Assembly (NCBI RefSeq): GCF_000213175.1
Contig: NW_009799102.1
Coordinates: forward strand, 2,981,914 to 3,045,913
Length of the DNA: 64,000 bases
Source of the DNA: Neurospora tetrasperma FGSC 2508
Lineage: Eukaryota > Ascomycota > Sordariomycetes > Sordariales > Sordariaceae
Reading direction: 5' to 3'
The notes beneath the pieces were generated by a model. That model was not told the DNA's origin. It was given only the letters and a program-made list of their open reading frames with translations, and made no database searches. The translations under genes were made by a program, and so were the position numbers. This document shows, one piece after another, positions 1-12,299 of this stretch. Every line of letters begins with the position of its first letter. Within the stretch, counting starts at the first letter, position 1.

Positions 1-39
<39 letters not shown>

Positions 40-78
40 GTTATTATTATTATTGTTATTATTATTATTATTATTATA
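1..78. repeat. ATT trinucleotide microsatellite
   Basis: The first 78 bases are an almost pure run of ATT with two ATT to GTT variants. It is cut by the window edge, so the true length is unknown. Confidence 0.97.
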
Positions 79-2911
79 CTCCTTATACTCCTTATCTTCT
101 TAATTTATTTATACCTATTGTCTATTGTTGGGATGTCACTAGTCTAGATCTTTTTAAGTATTAACTAGTTTATTATTAATGATTTCAAGCTTATTTACTT
201 CCTCTTTTACTAGTATAATACCCTTATTAGTTGGCTAAATTATAATTATTTCGTTTATAACCTTCTTTCTTAACTTATTAAATACCTATAAAGTACATAG
301 TTTGAAGGGATTACCGGGAAATTGCTAATATAGAGGGAGAATTACATTACGTACACTCCTTTAACCCCCTAACTTCTCAACCTCATTATTAATAATTATT
401 TCTTATTATAATTAAAAGTAATTCTAATACCGTATTCTCTTCTTACGATATTTGCCAACCAACTAGTCTCTATCAATAAACTATACCTTATATAATATTA
501 TAAACTCTTTAATCTCTTTTCTAGAGGTTTTAAAAACCCGTAACTGTAATTTCTTATTACTTATCTACATCTTTTAAATAGAAATAAATCTACTAATCTA
601 TACTCTCAAAGTAGTCTACTCTTATTAAAACTCTCGAGTATAAATACGTTCGTCCTCTTTTATATTGAGAGCTATATAATAGTATTCGTTTATTACAATA
701 TGTAATCGACTTTTTCTAATAATAATAGTACTACTATATTTTAATAAACGGTTAGTATTTCGTTAATTATACAATACTTCCTCTATTACTTATTCTTTAT
801 ATTTGCGCTTAAATTCAACCTCTCTTACGGCCACTAGATTAAGAGTATTACTAGCCTTATTTTACTTAATTAATATATATAAGACTATAGGTAAGACGGT
901 GCAATTACCCTTAATTTTAAACGATAGCCGTTAATTAATATATTTACTATACTCTTTAATAGTAAGAAAGCTAAATATTGGGGTTACTATACTATTTTAG
1001 TCTTTAATAATATGGACTTTGCTTTTTAATATAGATAGCTCTATTAGGGTAGGATTAATTGCAACGGGGGGGCTGCTTAGTATACTAATACTGTTGGCGG
1101 GCTCTCTTGGTATATAAAATACTATTACTTCATTTTTAAAACTAAAATTAATAATCCCTTACTCTATAAGACGAGTAATATACCCTCGCCTCTATTTAAT
1201 ATACTATTTATTAGTTAATAAGGTTAAGGGATTATAAAGGTTTAAGAGTATTAAATTAGGGTTAAAAGGATTCAAACTAATACGTTTTTTAATAGAGTAA
1301 ATATTCTTTCTTTTTATTACCTTCCTACGTATATGTTTGAGGCTATCTAGAAAGTCTAATTTAATATAATCGACGTTATTAAAAGCGAACTTCTTGCGTA
1401 TATCAATTCAATAAAAGTATTTATAAATCTAAAATATCCTAATATTAAGAGGTTAAAGGAAGTATATGAAATAAGGGGGTAAGAGGAAAAGGGTAATATA
1501 ATTCCTCTTATACTATTCGTAAAATTCAATAGTATAGTGATTACTATAATTATCTAATACTTAAACTCTCCTCTCCTCTTTTTTAATAGGACGAAAGTAC
1601 TCCTCCTAGTACTTAAACTAATCCAATACATACTAATTATTTATATAACCTTGTAGAGAAGCGGTAATAATTATTCTATTTTTAAGTGAATTATCAATAT
1701 ACTTATTTATAATATTAACGCTAGGGAGTAAAACGAAGGGGGGTATAGTCCGACTAAATGTAGAAATAGCCTTAAGGATAATAATAAGAACTCTCTAATT
1801 AGGATTAACTAATTAGACTTCAATTATCTTAATATAAATCTATATATAATAAGCTTTAGTTCATATACTAACTCTAAAACCGAACTTATTACTATTCTAA
1901 ATATTATTTAGCTTAATATTATATTTAATAATAGTATTATTAAATAAGTAAAAGACTTCCTCAACGTCTAGTCTGGTCTATAATACCTTTCGAACCTATA
2001 CTATAGATTTAATATATATACTATAGAATACACCTCTTTATAAGTAACGTTGTATTTATATAGTTAAAGTACGAAATATAAAGGTATTGCTACTATTGTT
2101 ACAATTTAATTTTATTAAGGCAATTACAATTAAAACTAAATGTTAGGTATTTATTTCGATCCCTATAAAGTGTAATTAGTTTAATTTACAATTATATAAT
2201 CGACTATTAACCGACGGATATTTATATATTGATTTAAGTATATATAATAAAATCCTCCTCTGTAGTTAATAGCGTATAGTTACCCCTATTCTCTAACTTT
2301 AGCTATACCCCCTTATAGCGGCTTACGATTTGTTTATATAAAACTCGAAATACCTTCGCTATATTTACTATAGTCTTAAATCCATTATTCTAAAATACCT
2401 TCACGGCCGTTTAGATTCTACCCTCTATAGGTAGCATCTTCTACACATCACTAACAATATTCCAAATATTAGTAATTAAATTAATAAGCGTTAGATTAGA
2501 CTATAGGGAACTGCTAATGGATTTATAAGGTCGATGAAGTATAGCGTAATAAATAGGGGATATAGTAGTAAGAAGGTAGTCTAATAGCGAAATAGTGGGA
2601 GGTCATATAGTAGGGAGATAGAGGGGTTGAATAAAAGGGGTTAAGTGCAATTAAGACCGATTGTACGTAAATATAGGTATTATAATTAATATTATTGATT
2701 TCAGTAAGCATTTTTGAATACAAGCAATTTGGATATAAAGGAGTACAAATAGGTAGTACACATTTCGAATATTGGGTGGTACGGGGAAATAGGTTGCATG
2801 CAATTAAAAAATTATACTGTTGACTAGATTTACTTTTATTTGCTAGTAAAATGGCGGTGTAGGGAGGCACCCCCAGTTTCAGGTACGAATCAATATCCAT
2901 ATACGAATTAA
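79..2911. other. Unidentified RIP-degraded sequence
   Basis: No terminal repeats, LTR pair or protein domain could be recognised. A minus-strand frame of roughly 800 bases (about 600-1400) is relatively free of stops and rich in Lys/Arg/Ile, so it may be the remnant of a transposon protein, but no family motif is visible. A short GC-rich patch at about 1063-1110 stands out from the AT-rich surroundings. A 125-codon minus-strand frame at 2523-2900 shows no codon bias or domain and is probably chance. Confidence 0.5.
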
Positions 2912-2973
2912 TGTCCCTAACTAGTAGCTTGCCCGCTAGTCTGACGGTCGATTTTGTAGACCTGACGAGTATA

Positions 2974-3066
2974 CCTTACTGGTACAAACTTCCCTCTTCC
3001 TCTTTATCAATTATTTTAAGCTCCTTTTAAGGCCTACCTGCGTGTATTCCTCGTAGATCCCTTACA
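2974..3066 (+). mobile_element. LTR fragment related to the 57831-60096 element
   Basis: The stretch from about 2974 to 3066 matches the last 90 or so bases of the LTRs ending at 58157 and 60096. It shares the blocks AGGCCTACCTG and CCTCGTAGATCCCTTACA and ends in the same TTACA. Upstream of 2974 the similarity fades, so this is either a divergent subfamily LTR (a possible TG start lies at 2912) or a truncated one. No TSD was found around 2912-3066. Confidence 0.7.
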
Positions 3067-3486
3067 GTTACCTTTGCAAGCGATGCTTTATTTAACCGCG
3101 ATACTAAATAGGCTATACCCGCTAACGACCCGATCTTTACCCTCCCTCCTTAAAACTCCTTTAGTAGTACGTACCTCACCGTTCTTAATATATATTGTTG
3201 CTATTGCTTTAGTATTTTAATAGAGCGTACCGATTATTTTCTTAAGAATTCTAAAAAGTAGTAAGCGGGTATAAAAACTCCCTAACGCGTAGTATTCTAC
3301 TATACTTACGCTTAACTATTAAGATTAATAATTATAAACCTATATAAAAAGTAATATATAATTACTAAAAAGTTCGCGCCCGACTACCCCTTCCGTATTA
3401 TCGTCCAGTTCCTTAAGAAAAACGATTACTGATATACTATATGAATGAAGGACTATATATATAAAGGGCACCCTCTAGTATATAAT
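3067..3486. other. Decayed sequence between LTR fragment and MULE1
   Basis: This stretch holds RIP-degraded AT-rich sequence with no identifiable ends or domain. It could be the interior of the element that owned the LTR fragment ending at 3066. Its last bases, TATATAAT, form the left TSD of MULE1. Confidence 0.4.
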
Positions 3487-3756
3487 GAGATTACTTGCCC
3501 ACACCCCCTAAAAACTTACACGCACCCACTTTTGCAGCCCAATAGCTGACATGTAAAATATACCATTTTGGCTGTAAAAATCGTGATTTTTCATATCCTA
3601 AAGTAGGTCAACCCAATAAATCCCTAGTAAATACCCTATACTATTTAGCTTTTAGCGGGAAGTAAGTAAATCTAATAGCGCTAATCTAATATAGTAATAC
3701 TTATATAATATTAAAGGTACTCTACTCTATTCTATTCTAAACACTTATATTTAAAA

Positions 3757-6700
3757 GAGTTAACTTGCCAACACGCACCAAAAACTTACAGGCACGCACT
3801 TTTTGGATCTAATAGCCGATATGTAAAATAGGTCGTTTTGGGTATAAAAATTGTGATTTTCAATGTCTTAATGTAGGTCAACCCAGTAAATGCCTTGTAA
3901 ATTTTGATCTTCAGCGGGCAAGCAAATCTAATAGCGCCAATCTAATAATACTTTTTATAGAGTTGAGGGGTTTAAGATAGTTCTTATTATAGTATATTCT
4001 ATTTTAAATACTTATATTTAATAGTTTAGAGCTTACGTATAGTAGATTAGAGAATTTAGAGAGTTTGTTAAATAGTTTAGAGAGGTAGAAGGAGTCTAAT
4101 GATAATTTAATAGTATTATCCTCCCTCTCCCTTTCCCTCTCTCCCTTTCTCTCTCTCGCTATTTACTCCCTTGCCTTCGCCTCCCAGTATCCCCCTAATT
4201 TATTATCCTCCTTATTATTATCAATTACTTCGATATAATTATATATTTTATTTTAGGTATTAAGCTCCTCAATATTAGGCCCCGTCTTATATTAAAAATA
4301 ATTATAATACGCTAAAGCTCGAATAGTACTTAGGTTATGTAATTATAACCTTTAGCGCGGCTAATATACGTTTGGCCTTCCTTAACCTAGCTAGCGGGAT
4401 AATGAATATAGGTTTATTAAATAGCCCCCCTTACTTACGTAAGCGGCCTTTAGGTATTACTCTAGCAGTTAATTTGAATTTAAGATATCTATTTACTGCA
4501 TTCTAATATAGTAGTTAGTATAAGAGTTATTCGGAGTATAAATAATAATTTATATATTATTAATGTAAGTACTAAAATAAATAGTAAACTTCCTTAATTA
4601 CTAAGGCTATCTTACCCTTATCCTTTGATAATACCTCCATTTTATAGGTATAAGGTAATCTGTACTAGGCTTTAAAGCTCCCTATATAAGGCTCAAAAGG
4701 GGTACTAGGGAGCCTCAATTGTATAGAGGGTAATATTGTATTAAGTTTATAGTATTAGTAATCTATAAGATTAAGTACTTACGTAAATAATTTATACGGG
4801 TAATTACTTATCTACTCGCGGTTAACCCACTTTATATATATATAACTATTAAATTTAGTTAATAAATCGATATGTACCTTATAATAGTGATTTACGTGCT
4901 AGAGATAAGCTTTATAGAGTTTAATTAACCTGCTACGAGCTGATAGACTATAATCTTTGAGGGAGCTATTATTAGCCTTATTTAGTAATATTATTCTTTA
5001 CCTTTAATTGAAATAATATTTAGTAAAGTAGTCTACCTACTCCGCTTTAAAAGGTATAAATTTCTCTTCGATCTACGAAACTATATTTTCTTGTATGCTC
5101 CTAAATTGGCAATATAGAATAGACTAAGTCCGTTCGAATTCTATAATATTAGAGGAATAGACTATATACTATTATACAAAGAATAGTATAGACTTTGTAT
5201 TAGTAATTTTATTTAGTAAGGGGTCGAATTCCGCTTTAGTTCTAATAGTTATTATAACCCGGGTATTGCGCCGTTTTAAATCTTTAAGATCGTTTTTATT
5301 ACGTCACTCCCTGTTATAATTTAGCTATACTACCTAATCTTTTTTAAAGTGGTTAATAACGTTACAATTAATGTACTATATATAATATTGTTGTTGTATA
5401 TTAAGGAAGGTTTTATCGATCGCGCTAATAAACTAGGGGTTACCGTCGGTTATAACTACCGTAGGGTAAAGGATCTTGAACTTATTAGCTGCTTCTTTAA
5501 TATATTAGATTAAGAAGCTAAACCCTTCCTCCCTTTCGTTATTAAATATTATTTAAAAGATTAGTATAAAGGTTCTCTTTAGGGTAAGGATTATTCCTTA
5601 AATATAGGGGAGATAGTAACGGTTGGTTTTATACGTAGCGTTGATTAGGATAGTATATAGGAATTTTATTTATATCCGGCGTTGGTGGTTAGTTAATTAG
5701 AATGCGTAGCGCAATATATCTTTATCCTTATCCTTACCCTCAAAGTTTAAATAGATATATTAGAGAGCTTTATTCTAGAAATTATTATTTAACCGCTTAA
5801 TAAATAATTATATATTATTGTACCCCTACTTTATATTACGCTATACCGCCTGTCGTATATTATCGAGGTTGTTGTAATTATAAGCAATTTTAGGGAATTT
5901 TTTTTTTATTGTAGTAAGGATTATCCGTATTGTAAAGTCCCGTTGTAATGAGAGGTTACTAAGGAAGCGATTCGCTTCCGGGTTAACTTTATAATCCTAT
6001 ACTTTAGTACGAAATATAATGTAGCCTTTTAATATATATAATGGAGGGTAGCCTTTACATATTATGTTTATAGCCTAAGCAATCTACTTCTACCTTATAC
6101 GCTTCTTAATTTGGAGTACTACTCTAAAGGGATAGTAGCGCGCCTTTTTTTATAATATAGACTATTACTTTAAATGCTCGTTAGTAACGATTAATAGGCG
6201 GTAATTTATATAATTGTAGCGGTATACCTATTTAATAACGGTCCTATCTTCTTCGTAGCCTGGCTTCTTAAACTTTTAAGTACGTTGGGTAATTATACTA
6301 AATCGGTAACGATAGTAAAGATTAATAAAGTAAGTAAATAATTTATTATAATTACTAATAGGGTTGAGAGAAAAGAAGGGATTATTTATTGGGATAGACT
6401 AAGTAATAGAAGGGTCGAAGGTATCGTTAGAGGCGAAGGTCTCGATTAAGGAGTATAATATACAACGGGGGCGCTAGGCACCCAATATACGAGGGTACTT
6501 ACTAAAAGAGGGTATTTACAATAATTAATTAATATAAATATTAATTAAATGTAACGACTTTACGTACGTTGAGGGTATTGTTAATATGTGTAGAGTGCTA
6601 GTATGTGTGTGGATTATTGGAGTACTAGCGCTAATTAGTGGTGCAGCTGTGTACAAAGTGTTGGTGCAACTGGCTGTGTGAAAAAGAGTGAAAGAAATGA

Positions 6701-6852
6701 TTAAGGTAGAGCGATGTTGCGTGTATTGAAAAGACGAAATTTTACGGGTAAAAACGGGATTTACAATATCAGGTATTATCAGCTGAACCGCCCCATTTTT
6801 TTAGTGGGGGTACGTGTCTGTAAGTTTTTGGTGCGTGTCGGCAAGTTAACTC
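3757..6852 (-). mobile_element. MULE2: 3096-bp MULE inserted in MULE1
   Basis: The left end GAGTTAACTTGCCAACACGC at 3757 is inverted at the right end, which finishes in GGCAAGTTAACTC at 6852. The inverted match covers at least 43 bp with a few mismatches. The 8-bp TSD ATTTAAAA is perfect (3749-3756 and 6853-6860). The element lies within the subterminal region of MULE1, and MULE1 sequence resumes at 6861 with no net loss. TIR sequence differs from that of MULE1 and MULE3 while the subterminal blocks are shared, so the three are sister subfamilies. Confidence 0.93.
4270..6500 (-). pseudogene. MULE2 transposase remnant
   Basis: On the minus strand the N-terminal part (about 6050-6300) reads FKKPGYEEDRTVIK and continues with a Lys/Arg-rich stretch, consistent with the FAR1-like or zinc-binding N-terminal domain of fungal MULE transposases. 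The catalytic region near 5310-5480 shows PTVVITDGNP, then FISAIDKTF, NIQQQYYI and a YINCNVINHFKKD block, matching the MULE order of catalytic Asp, AI-x-x-xFP, and (C)xWHI-x-N. The C-terminal third (4270-5000) is less clear. Numerous in-frame stops of RIP type show that it is dead. The likely start lies near 6490, about 360 bp inside the right end. Confidence 0.75.
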
Positions 6853-7060
6853 ATTTAAAAGCTCTAGTTCTGAAGAGAGTAACGTTAACTCAGAAAGTTT
6901 ATTAGAGAGGGAGGAGAGGAATAAAGTTGATAATATTTCGATAGCCGCCTCTCTTATTACCTCCTCTCTTACCCTTTACTTTCGTACCCTCGCTTCCCAA
7001 TATCTCCCTAGTTTATTATTTTTATTATTATTAGCTACTTCGATACAACTACGTACCTTA

Positions 7061-7301
7061 TGTTACAGGCATTACTGCTATGTTCCTATATATAAATATA
7101 GGGTACTATACTACATTAGTACAGTCAACTGTACAGCTGCCTAAGTACAGTACAATAATTACGTACACCCGTACTATAGTCCGTGTTCTGGATCTACACA
7201 CGGCGTGCCTTATATAGTTCTCGTACGCGCACAGGATTCTGTTCCTATTCCTTATACAATAATTAAAGTCTTACCTTAGTACTTGCTCGCGCCCTGTAAT
7301 A
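7061..7301 (+). repeat. Gypsy A 5' LTR
   Basis: It begins TGTTACAGGCATTACTGCTA and pairs with 52733-52973 (TGTTATAAACATTACTACTA); most differences are C/T or G/A. The end is placed at the last base of GTAATA, where equal lengths and a 5-bp TSD agree, although similarity continues 5-6 bases further, so the border may be off by that much. A related LTR lies at 60951. Confidence 0.8.
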
Positions 7302-7532
7302 CTTTATTGTACCTACCTTCGTATTAAAGTATAATAAGTAATTTCGGTCGAACTAAGCTTAATAGAGGTTAATATAATAATTTGGTTTACGTAAAATTCA
7401 CTCTTTAGCGATCTACATAATCGCTAGCATCGAGCTGAGAGCTCTAAATATTAATATTGATAATCGACATTAATTCTAGACGAGTAAATAAATACTCAAA
7501 ATAACGAGGGCACATTTATCGTATCGTACAAT
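7302..7532 (+). other. Gypsy A leader
   Basis: This is the untranslated leader between the 5' LTR and gag. The first bases are conserved with the equivalent position at about 61150 in Gypsy D, so the primer-binding site probably lies here, but I could not assign a tRNA. Confidence 0.5.
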
Positions 7533-8074
7533 ATGGTAAAGAACATCTCTTTCTTTATTTTTATTATTAATAAATTGTCAATTAGTCGTTATTTAAACAG
7601 GATATTTAGTAATACAAATTATAATAGTGACAGTCAAATTAACCTTGCTATAATATTTCCTTTATTATTCGAAGGTTTTGGTACGTTATTTGCAATTTAT
7701 ATTAATAATTCTAATATTAGCCTTCGGGTCTTACCTAATTTTATAAATGAAGTTAAAGGGTACGAAGAAGTTATAAAGCTTCTATATTATTTTAATACAA
7801 AGATTAAACGGTTCGACGAAAACGTTATAGCCGAGTAGAAGAAGTTTAGAGACTACGAGTATAATACCGAAGCTTATATTTAAAAGACCGGCTAGGAGAT
7901 GGGAGTAATTACCGGCCGTATTGATAAGTTTGAGAGTATTAAAAAATAGTTCGTAGATCAATTGAAGGTCCTTCAGAACTAATATAATTAGGTTCTCAAA
8001 GATAATACCTCCCTAGAGTATAGGTTAGTTATTATTGAGAAAGAGAAGGCTATTTATAAGAATAATATAATTAA
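7533..8074 (+). pseudogene. Gypsy A gag, N-terminal part
   Basis: The frame opens with a Met at 7533 and continues as a Leu/Ile-rich then Lys/Glu-rich coiled-coil-like stretch up to the insertion point of Gypsy B. The sequence resumes at 42200 after Gypsy B, in the same charged coiled-coil style. The assignment as gag rests on position between LTR leader and protease; no capsid motif is clear in this part. It is broken. Confidence 0.6.
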
Positions 8075-8327
8075 TGTCATGGCTCAGCTAGACGGGTTAT
8101 GTCTTGGCAGAGCACTGCACTAGAATGTATTGTACGGATACGATTGAGTTGATTGGTTGTAGATTAGATGAGGAAGAGTGGGCTATAGCGGGTCCGGCTC
8201 TAGGAGTATATTTCCTAGCCCGAGCTACGCGTACAACTCTTACCTTTTATTTTACTCTTTAGTTGTAAATTCTATATTGAACGTTAATAATGCTGTAGTA
8301 TTGCTTCGCTCGTTACGTGCTCTTATA
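8075..8327 (+). repeat. Gypsy B 5' LTR
   Basis: It starts TGTCATGGCTCAGCTAGACG and ends GTGCTCTTATA; it aligns without indels to 41947-42199 (ending GTGCTCTCACG). An 80-codon open frame within it (8178-8420) is not a gene, because it straddles the LTR border. Confidence 0.88.
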
Positions 8328-11288
8328 CTATTTACAATTCATTTCTCTCTATTGGGGACGGTATTAAATATTCTACTTGAAAGAAGAGATCGAGATAAAA
8401 GCTACGACGTAGTAACGTAGCGATTAACGATTAGAATTAACGATAGTGTAAGATATAGACCGGATATTTAGTATATTACGATCCCCCTACCTTTTCAATA
8501 GAAAAGAGACCTCCGAAAAAGAGTAGAAACAATTACTGATTAGGTCGCTAATTATTGAATATTTTGAAGCTTTAAGGAAAACGTTCTGCTACGATAGCCT
8601 ACGATAATATTAAGGTTATATAATTGCACCGCGTTTATTTCGACCCTAATATCCTCAAGAAATATATACCGAAGGACGGTAAATTACCCCCCTCCGAGGT
8701 TTAATATAAACCCCTTAATTCTAACGATTTTTACAGCCCTAAATTATTAGGGAATTGTATTTTTTATTATTAATGCTAGTAATAACGATAATAAATTCGA
8801 CCTATTGCGCTTCGCTCCCGAACAATTGTATAATTATTATTTTAATTAGGTTTAGTTTATGGTTTGCTATATTTATCATTTCGTTAATAAGGAGGTTTTT
8901 ATTCAGGATTTAAAAGAGTACTTTATTAGCCTCCTTAAATATTTATATTATAATAATAACGTTTTTATACTATTTACCCCTATAATAGCCGAAAGTAAGG
9001 GTAATATTAAAGTTAAGTCCTTTGATAGTCCCATAATTTATAAATAATTTATTACTCTAATTGAAGCGTCCCCTAAGGTTATATTTTTAGAAATACGTAT
9101 CCGTACCGCTTCCCTTATAGTTACTATTAAATAATTTCATAATTTCATTAAATTATATAATTAAATTAATAAGGACTTTTAAGTTATAGAGAGTTAGGCC
9201 GACCGTTTCGGTATTATCGTCGCCGATTTATTTAAGAAGGTCGCTAATAATAACCCCGACCCTCTGGTTAATTAGTCCTTCTATTCTTCTAACGCTAGAT
9301 TTTAATAGGCGTTCGTAGAGAATTAACGCTTCAAAAAAAATAATAAATATTTATTAGCCTCTTTAAAAATTGAACTAAACGCTACTAGAAAGACTATTTT
9401 AGGTAGTAGAAACTTTAACGATTCCAATAAGGATTCTAATAAGTCCGGAGGTTTTAGAGAATTAAAGAACAGCGCCCCCTATACTAACCTTAGCGGTTAC
9501 TTTTAATTTAGTACTTTTAGTACTATTATTACTATTTAATTTTCAGATAATAATAGTCGGTAAAGGAGGAGAGCGCTAGTAAATTCTATAATAATAAAAA
9601 GAGAATAAGGTTATTTTTAATGTATAATACTATTAAATCAAAATTTAATTCGAAATTAACATCAATTGTTTTAATAATAATTACTAAAAGTTCGAATATA
9701 TTATTAACTACCTTATAGGTAAAACCGCCCAAGTTTTATTCCTATATTTGAATCCTAATTACTTTAATTATTTAATTAATTTTAATAAACTCCTAAAATA
9801 CCTCTAGGATAAATACTATAACCATAGTACGTACAAGAAAGTTTTTACGGAATTTAATAATTCAAAAATAAAATATAGGAAGCGCTTTTAAATTTTTTAA
9901 AAATACTTTCTAACGTTTAATAGGCTAATACTATTATTTATATAATTAGTAGAAAAGCAGCCTTCGTTGTAAAATTATTAAAGAGTTCTATTACATGGTA
10001 GAATTAACCTATTTAGATTTATTAAAGTAGTTTAAGGATTATATCCTCCTATTTAATTCCTTTAACAAAGGTAATTATATAGATGCTTAAAAGAACTATC
10101 AATACAAGGGTAAATAAAATCTTTATTGTACTACTAATTCCTCGAAGGACGTTATTATTCCTAACCTTATTATAAAAATTAAAGTTTTTAAGTACCCTAC
10201 TCCCGAAAAAATATACGAATTTAATCACGAGGGTTATTACTTTTCTTACTATAAGAAGGGATATATAAATAGTAAATACCCCTATAAAGAAAAGTTTACT
10301 AAATAATTCAACGCCTACTTGAATACAATTATTAATACTATTTCGAGTAAAGATTCCTCTAGTATTAAAGAGTCAATCGATATACCAATTTCCAACGAGG
10401 AATCCTTTTCCTCGAATATAGAGGATAATGTTATTAAGGGAATTTAATCACTTTAGGACAAAATTCCCCTTAGGGTATATTGACTAATATTATTAATATA
10501 TAGTATTTAAATTTCAACCTTTATAATTACTTTAGTAGAGGGTCCTCCTTTCTTATTACATATAGTATAATTCTCAATAGAACTGTTATTACTACTTTTA
10601 ATACCTTTATCGATACTAGAGCTAATACTTATATTATTATAAACCTCTTTTATATTCTAAAATTACGAAAGTTGTTAAAATAATTTATTTATAATAATTT
10701 TAACTTTAGATATATTACCCCCTATAAGAAAGTTAAGCCCGACTCTTTTGAGGTCGCCCTTAAAGGGTATATTAAAATCTAAAATTATAAAGTCTTCGAT
10801 TAATAAATTATTATACTCCTAAAATTAAAATGTAATATAATTATCGGAAATATATAGTTGGCCTAGAATGATGTTTTTATTAATTTTACCTATTTATATT
10901 TATTGTTCCTTATATCCTAGAAGTAAGACTTCTTTTATAATATTAAAACTAGGAAGGGTAAAGATTTTAAATTTATTAAATACCATAACTTTTAAAAGGA
11001 CATTAAAGCCCGGGAATTATTAATATAAAAGGAGAATAAACGGTAGTACGACGGCTATAATAATTCCTGAATAGTCCTATTTGAAATTATAGAATTAGAA
11101 TACCCTCTATTTATAGAATTATTTAATCCTATTCCTTTATAGCGACTTTTTTTCAATCTTATAGTATCGGTTAACCTAATTCCTTTCTTTAGATATAATC
11201 CAACGTTATTTCAATTGTATAGACCGGCAGTTTTTCGAATGGATTAATAAAATATTACTAGAACCCGAAGAGCTCCCCCGAGTATTCC
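8328..11288 (+). pseudogene. Gypsy B gag and protease region
   Basis: Gag occupies roughly 8400-10450. Near 10230-10290 the spacing of aromatic/Cys-like, Gly-Tyr and Lys-Tyr-Pro positions fits a CCHC zinc knuckle (nucleic-acid binding) after RIP. A protease-like segment with a hydrophobic strand followed by Asp-Thr lies near 10590-10640. The downstream part to 11288 leads into RT and is interrupted by the solo LTR at 11289. It is a fossil with many breaks. Confidence 0.6.
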
Positions 11289-11565
11289 TGTCATAGTATG
11301 GCTAGACAGGTTCCCAGAGGACTGGGCACTAGGCAATAGGGGCCCAGCACAGGGCACACAGACACACCGGATGGAAGGAGGCTGATGTTCTTATCGATAA
11401 GATAGTTGGATTGGGAAGGCGGAGACGAGTGGCAGTACTGGCTTATATGCCTAGAACCGCGATGCCCTTATTTGCCAGCTTCTTCTCCTCTTTACACTTA
11501 ATATTACTTTGATTTGTGGCTTCTAGTCTTGTTGTCTTTATCACTGGTAGGATCACGCTTTCACA
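11289..11565. mobile_element. Solo LTR, 277 bp
   Basis: It starts TGTCATAGTATGGCTAGACA, ends TCACGCTTTCACA, and is flanked by a perfect 5-bp TSD ATTCC (11284-11288 and 11566-11570). It shares long blocks with the solo LTR at 50779-51026, for example CTTTACACTTAATATTACTT and the AGGATCACGCTTT end. It is clearly GC-richer and less TpA-rich than its host element Gypsy B, so it arrived later or escaped part of the RIP. No internal sequence remains, as expected after LTR-LTR recombination. Confidence 0.92.
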
Positions 11566-12299
11566 ATTCCTCTATTAAGTCTGGCCTAAATTGATTTAAA
11601 ATTTATATTTATTATACAATATATAGGGTTACTATTAATTAAAATATGGTATTTACTCCGCGGGCACCCGGGTCGTCTTATACGAGCACCCAACCTTATA
11701 CGGGCACCCAGCGGGTTAGGGTTTAACGTGTAGATTTCTTTTTTTCAACCCTTCAATACTATTAGATAGTAACCATACAATTGCATTTCTATATAAACGG
11801 TACCTAGCCCAATTAACTAGTAGAACCCCTATTCACTCGCACTTACACTCAATGCCCAGATCTTAGACTTAGTGATTTTAAACCTTCTTTTTACTCTTTC
11901 TTTACGACCAGACCAACTGTAAACACCAGAATAGGCTAGAATCAACCATACGTACGCGGATATTAATCGTATCAATCATACAAAGTATTTACTAACCTTT
12001 TTAAAGATTTAGAGCTACGCAAAGATTATAGCGCCGACGATTACGCCTATCGACTTTACCCGCATTAAAGATAGTAATAGTAATTGTTGGAGGCACGTGA
12101 CTCTGGGCACCATTCACCCTCGCATGGCCTCCCCTCGCTAGTCTTTAGCCCTCCAGACCTCTCTACAGATTCTTTCTCTTTCTAGCAACTCAATACACAC
12201 ATCAACTACTTCATTTCGTTGCCTTGTGCGTCGCACAGTAATGCTACTAGTTTAGTTAATAACGAAGAGGAGGAGTAGGAAGGCTTCTCTAACGATAAT

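Noticed and set aside
2523-2900. 125-codon minus-strand frame
   Set aside because: Tyr/Ser/Leu-rich translation of AT-rich sequence, no domain and no supporting context; likely chance.
8178-8420. 80-codon frame
   Set aside because: It overlaps the end of the Gypsy B 5' LTR and the leader; not a gene.
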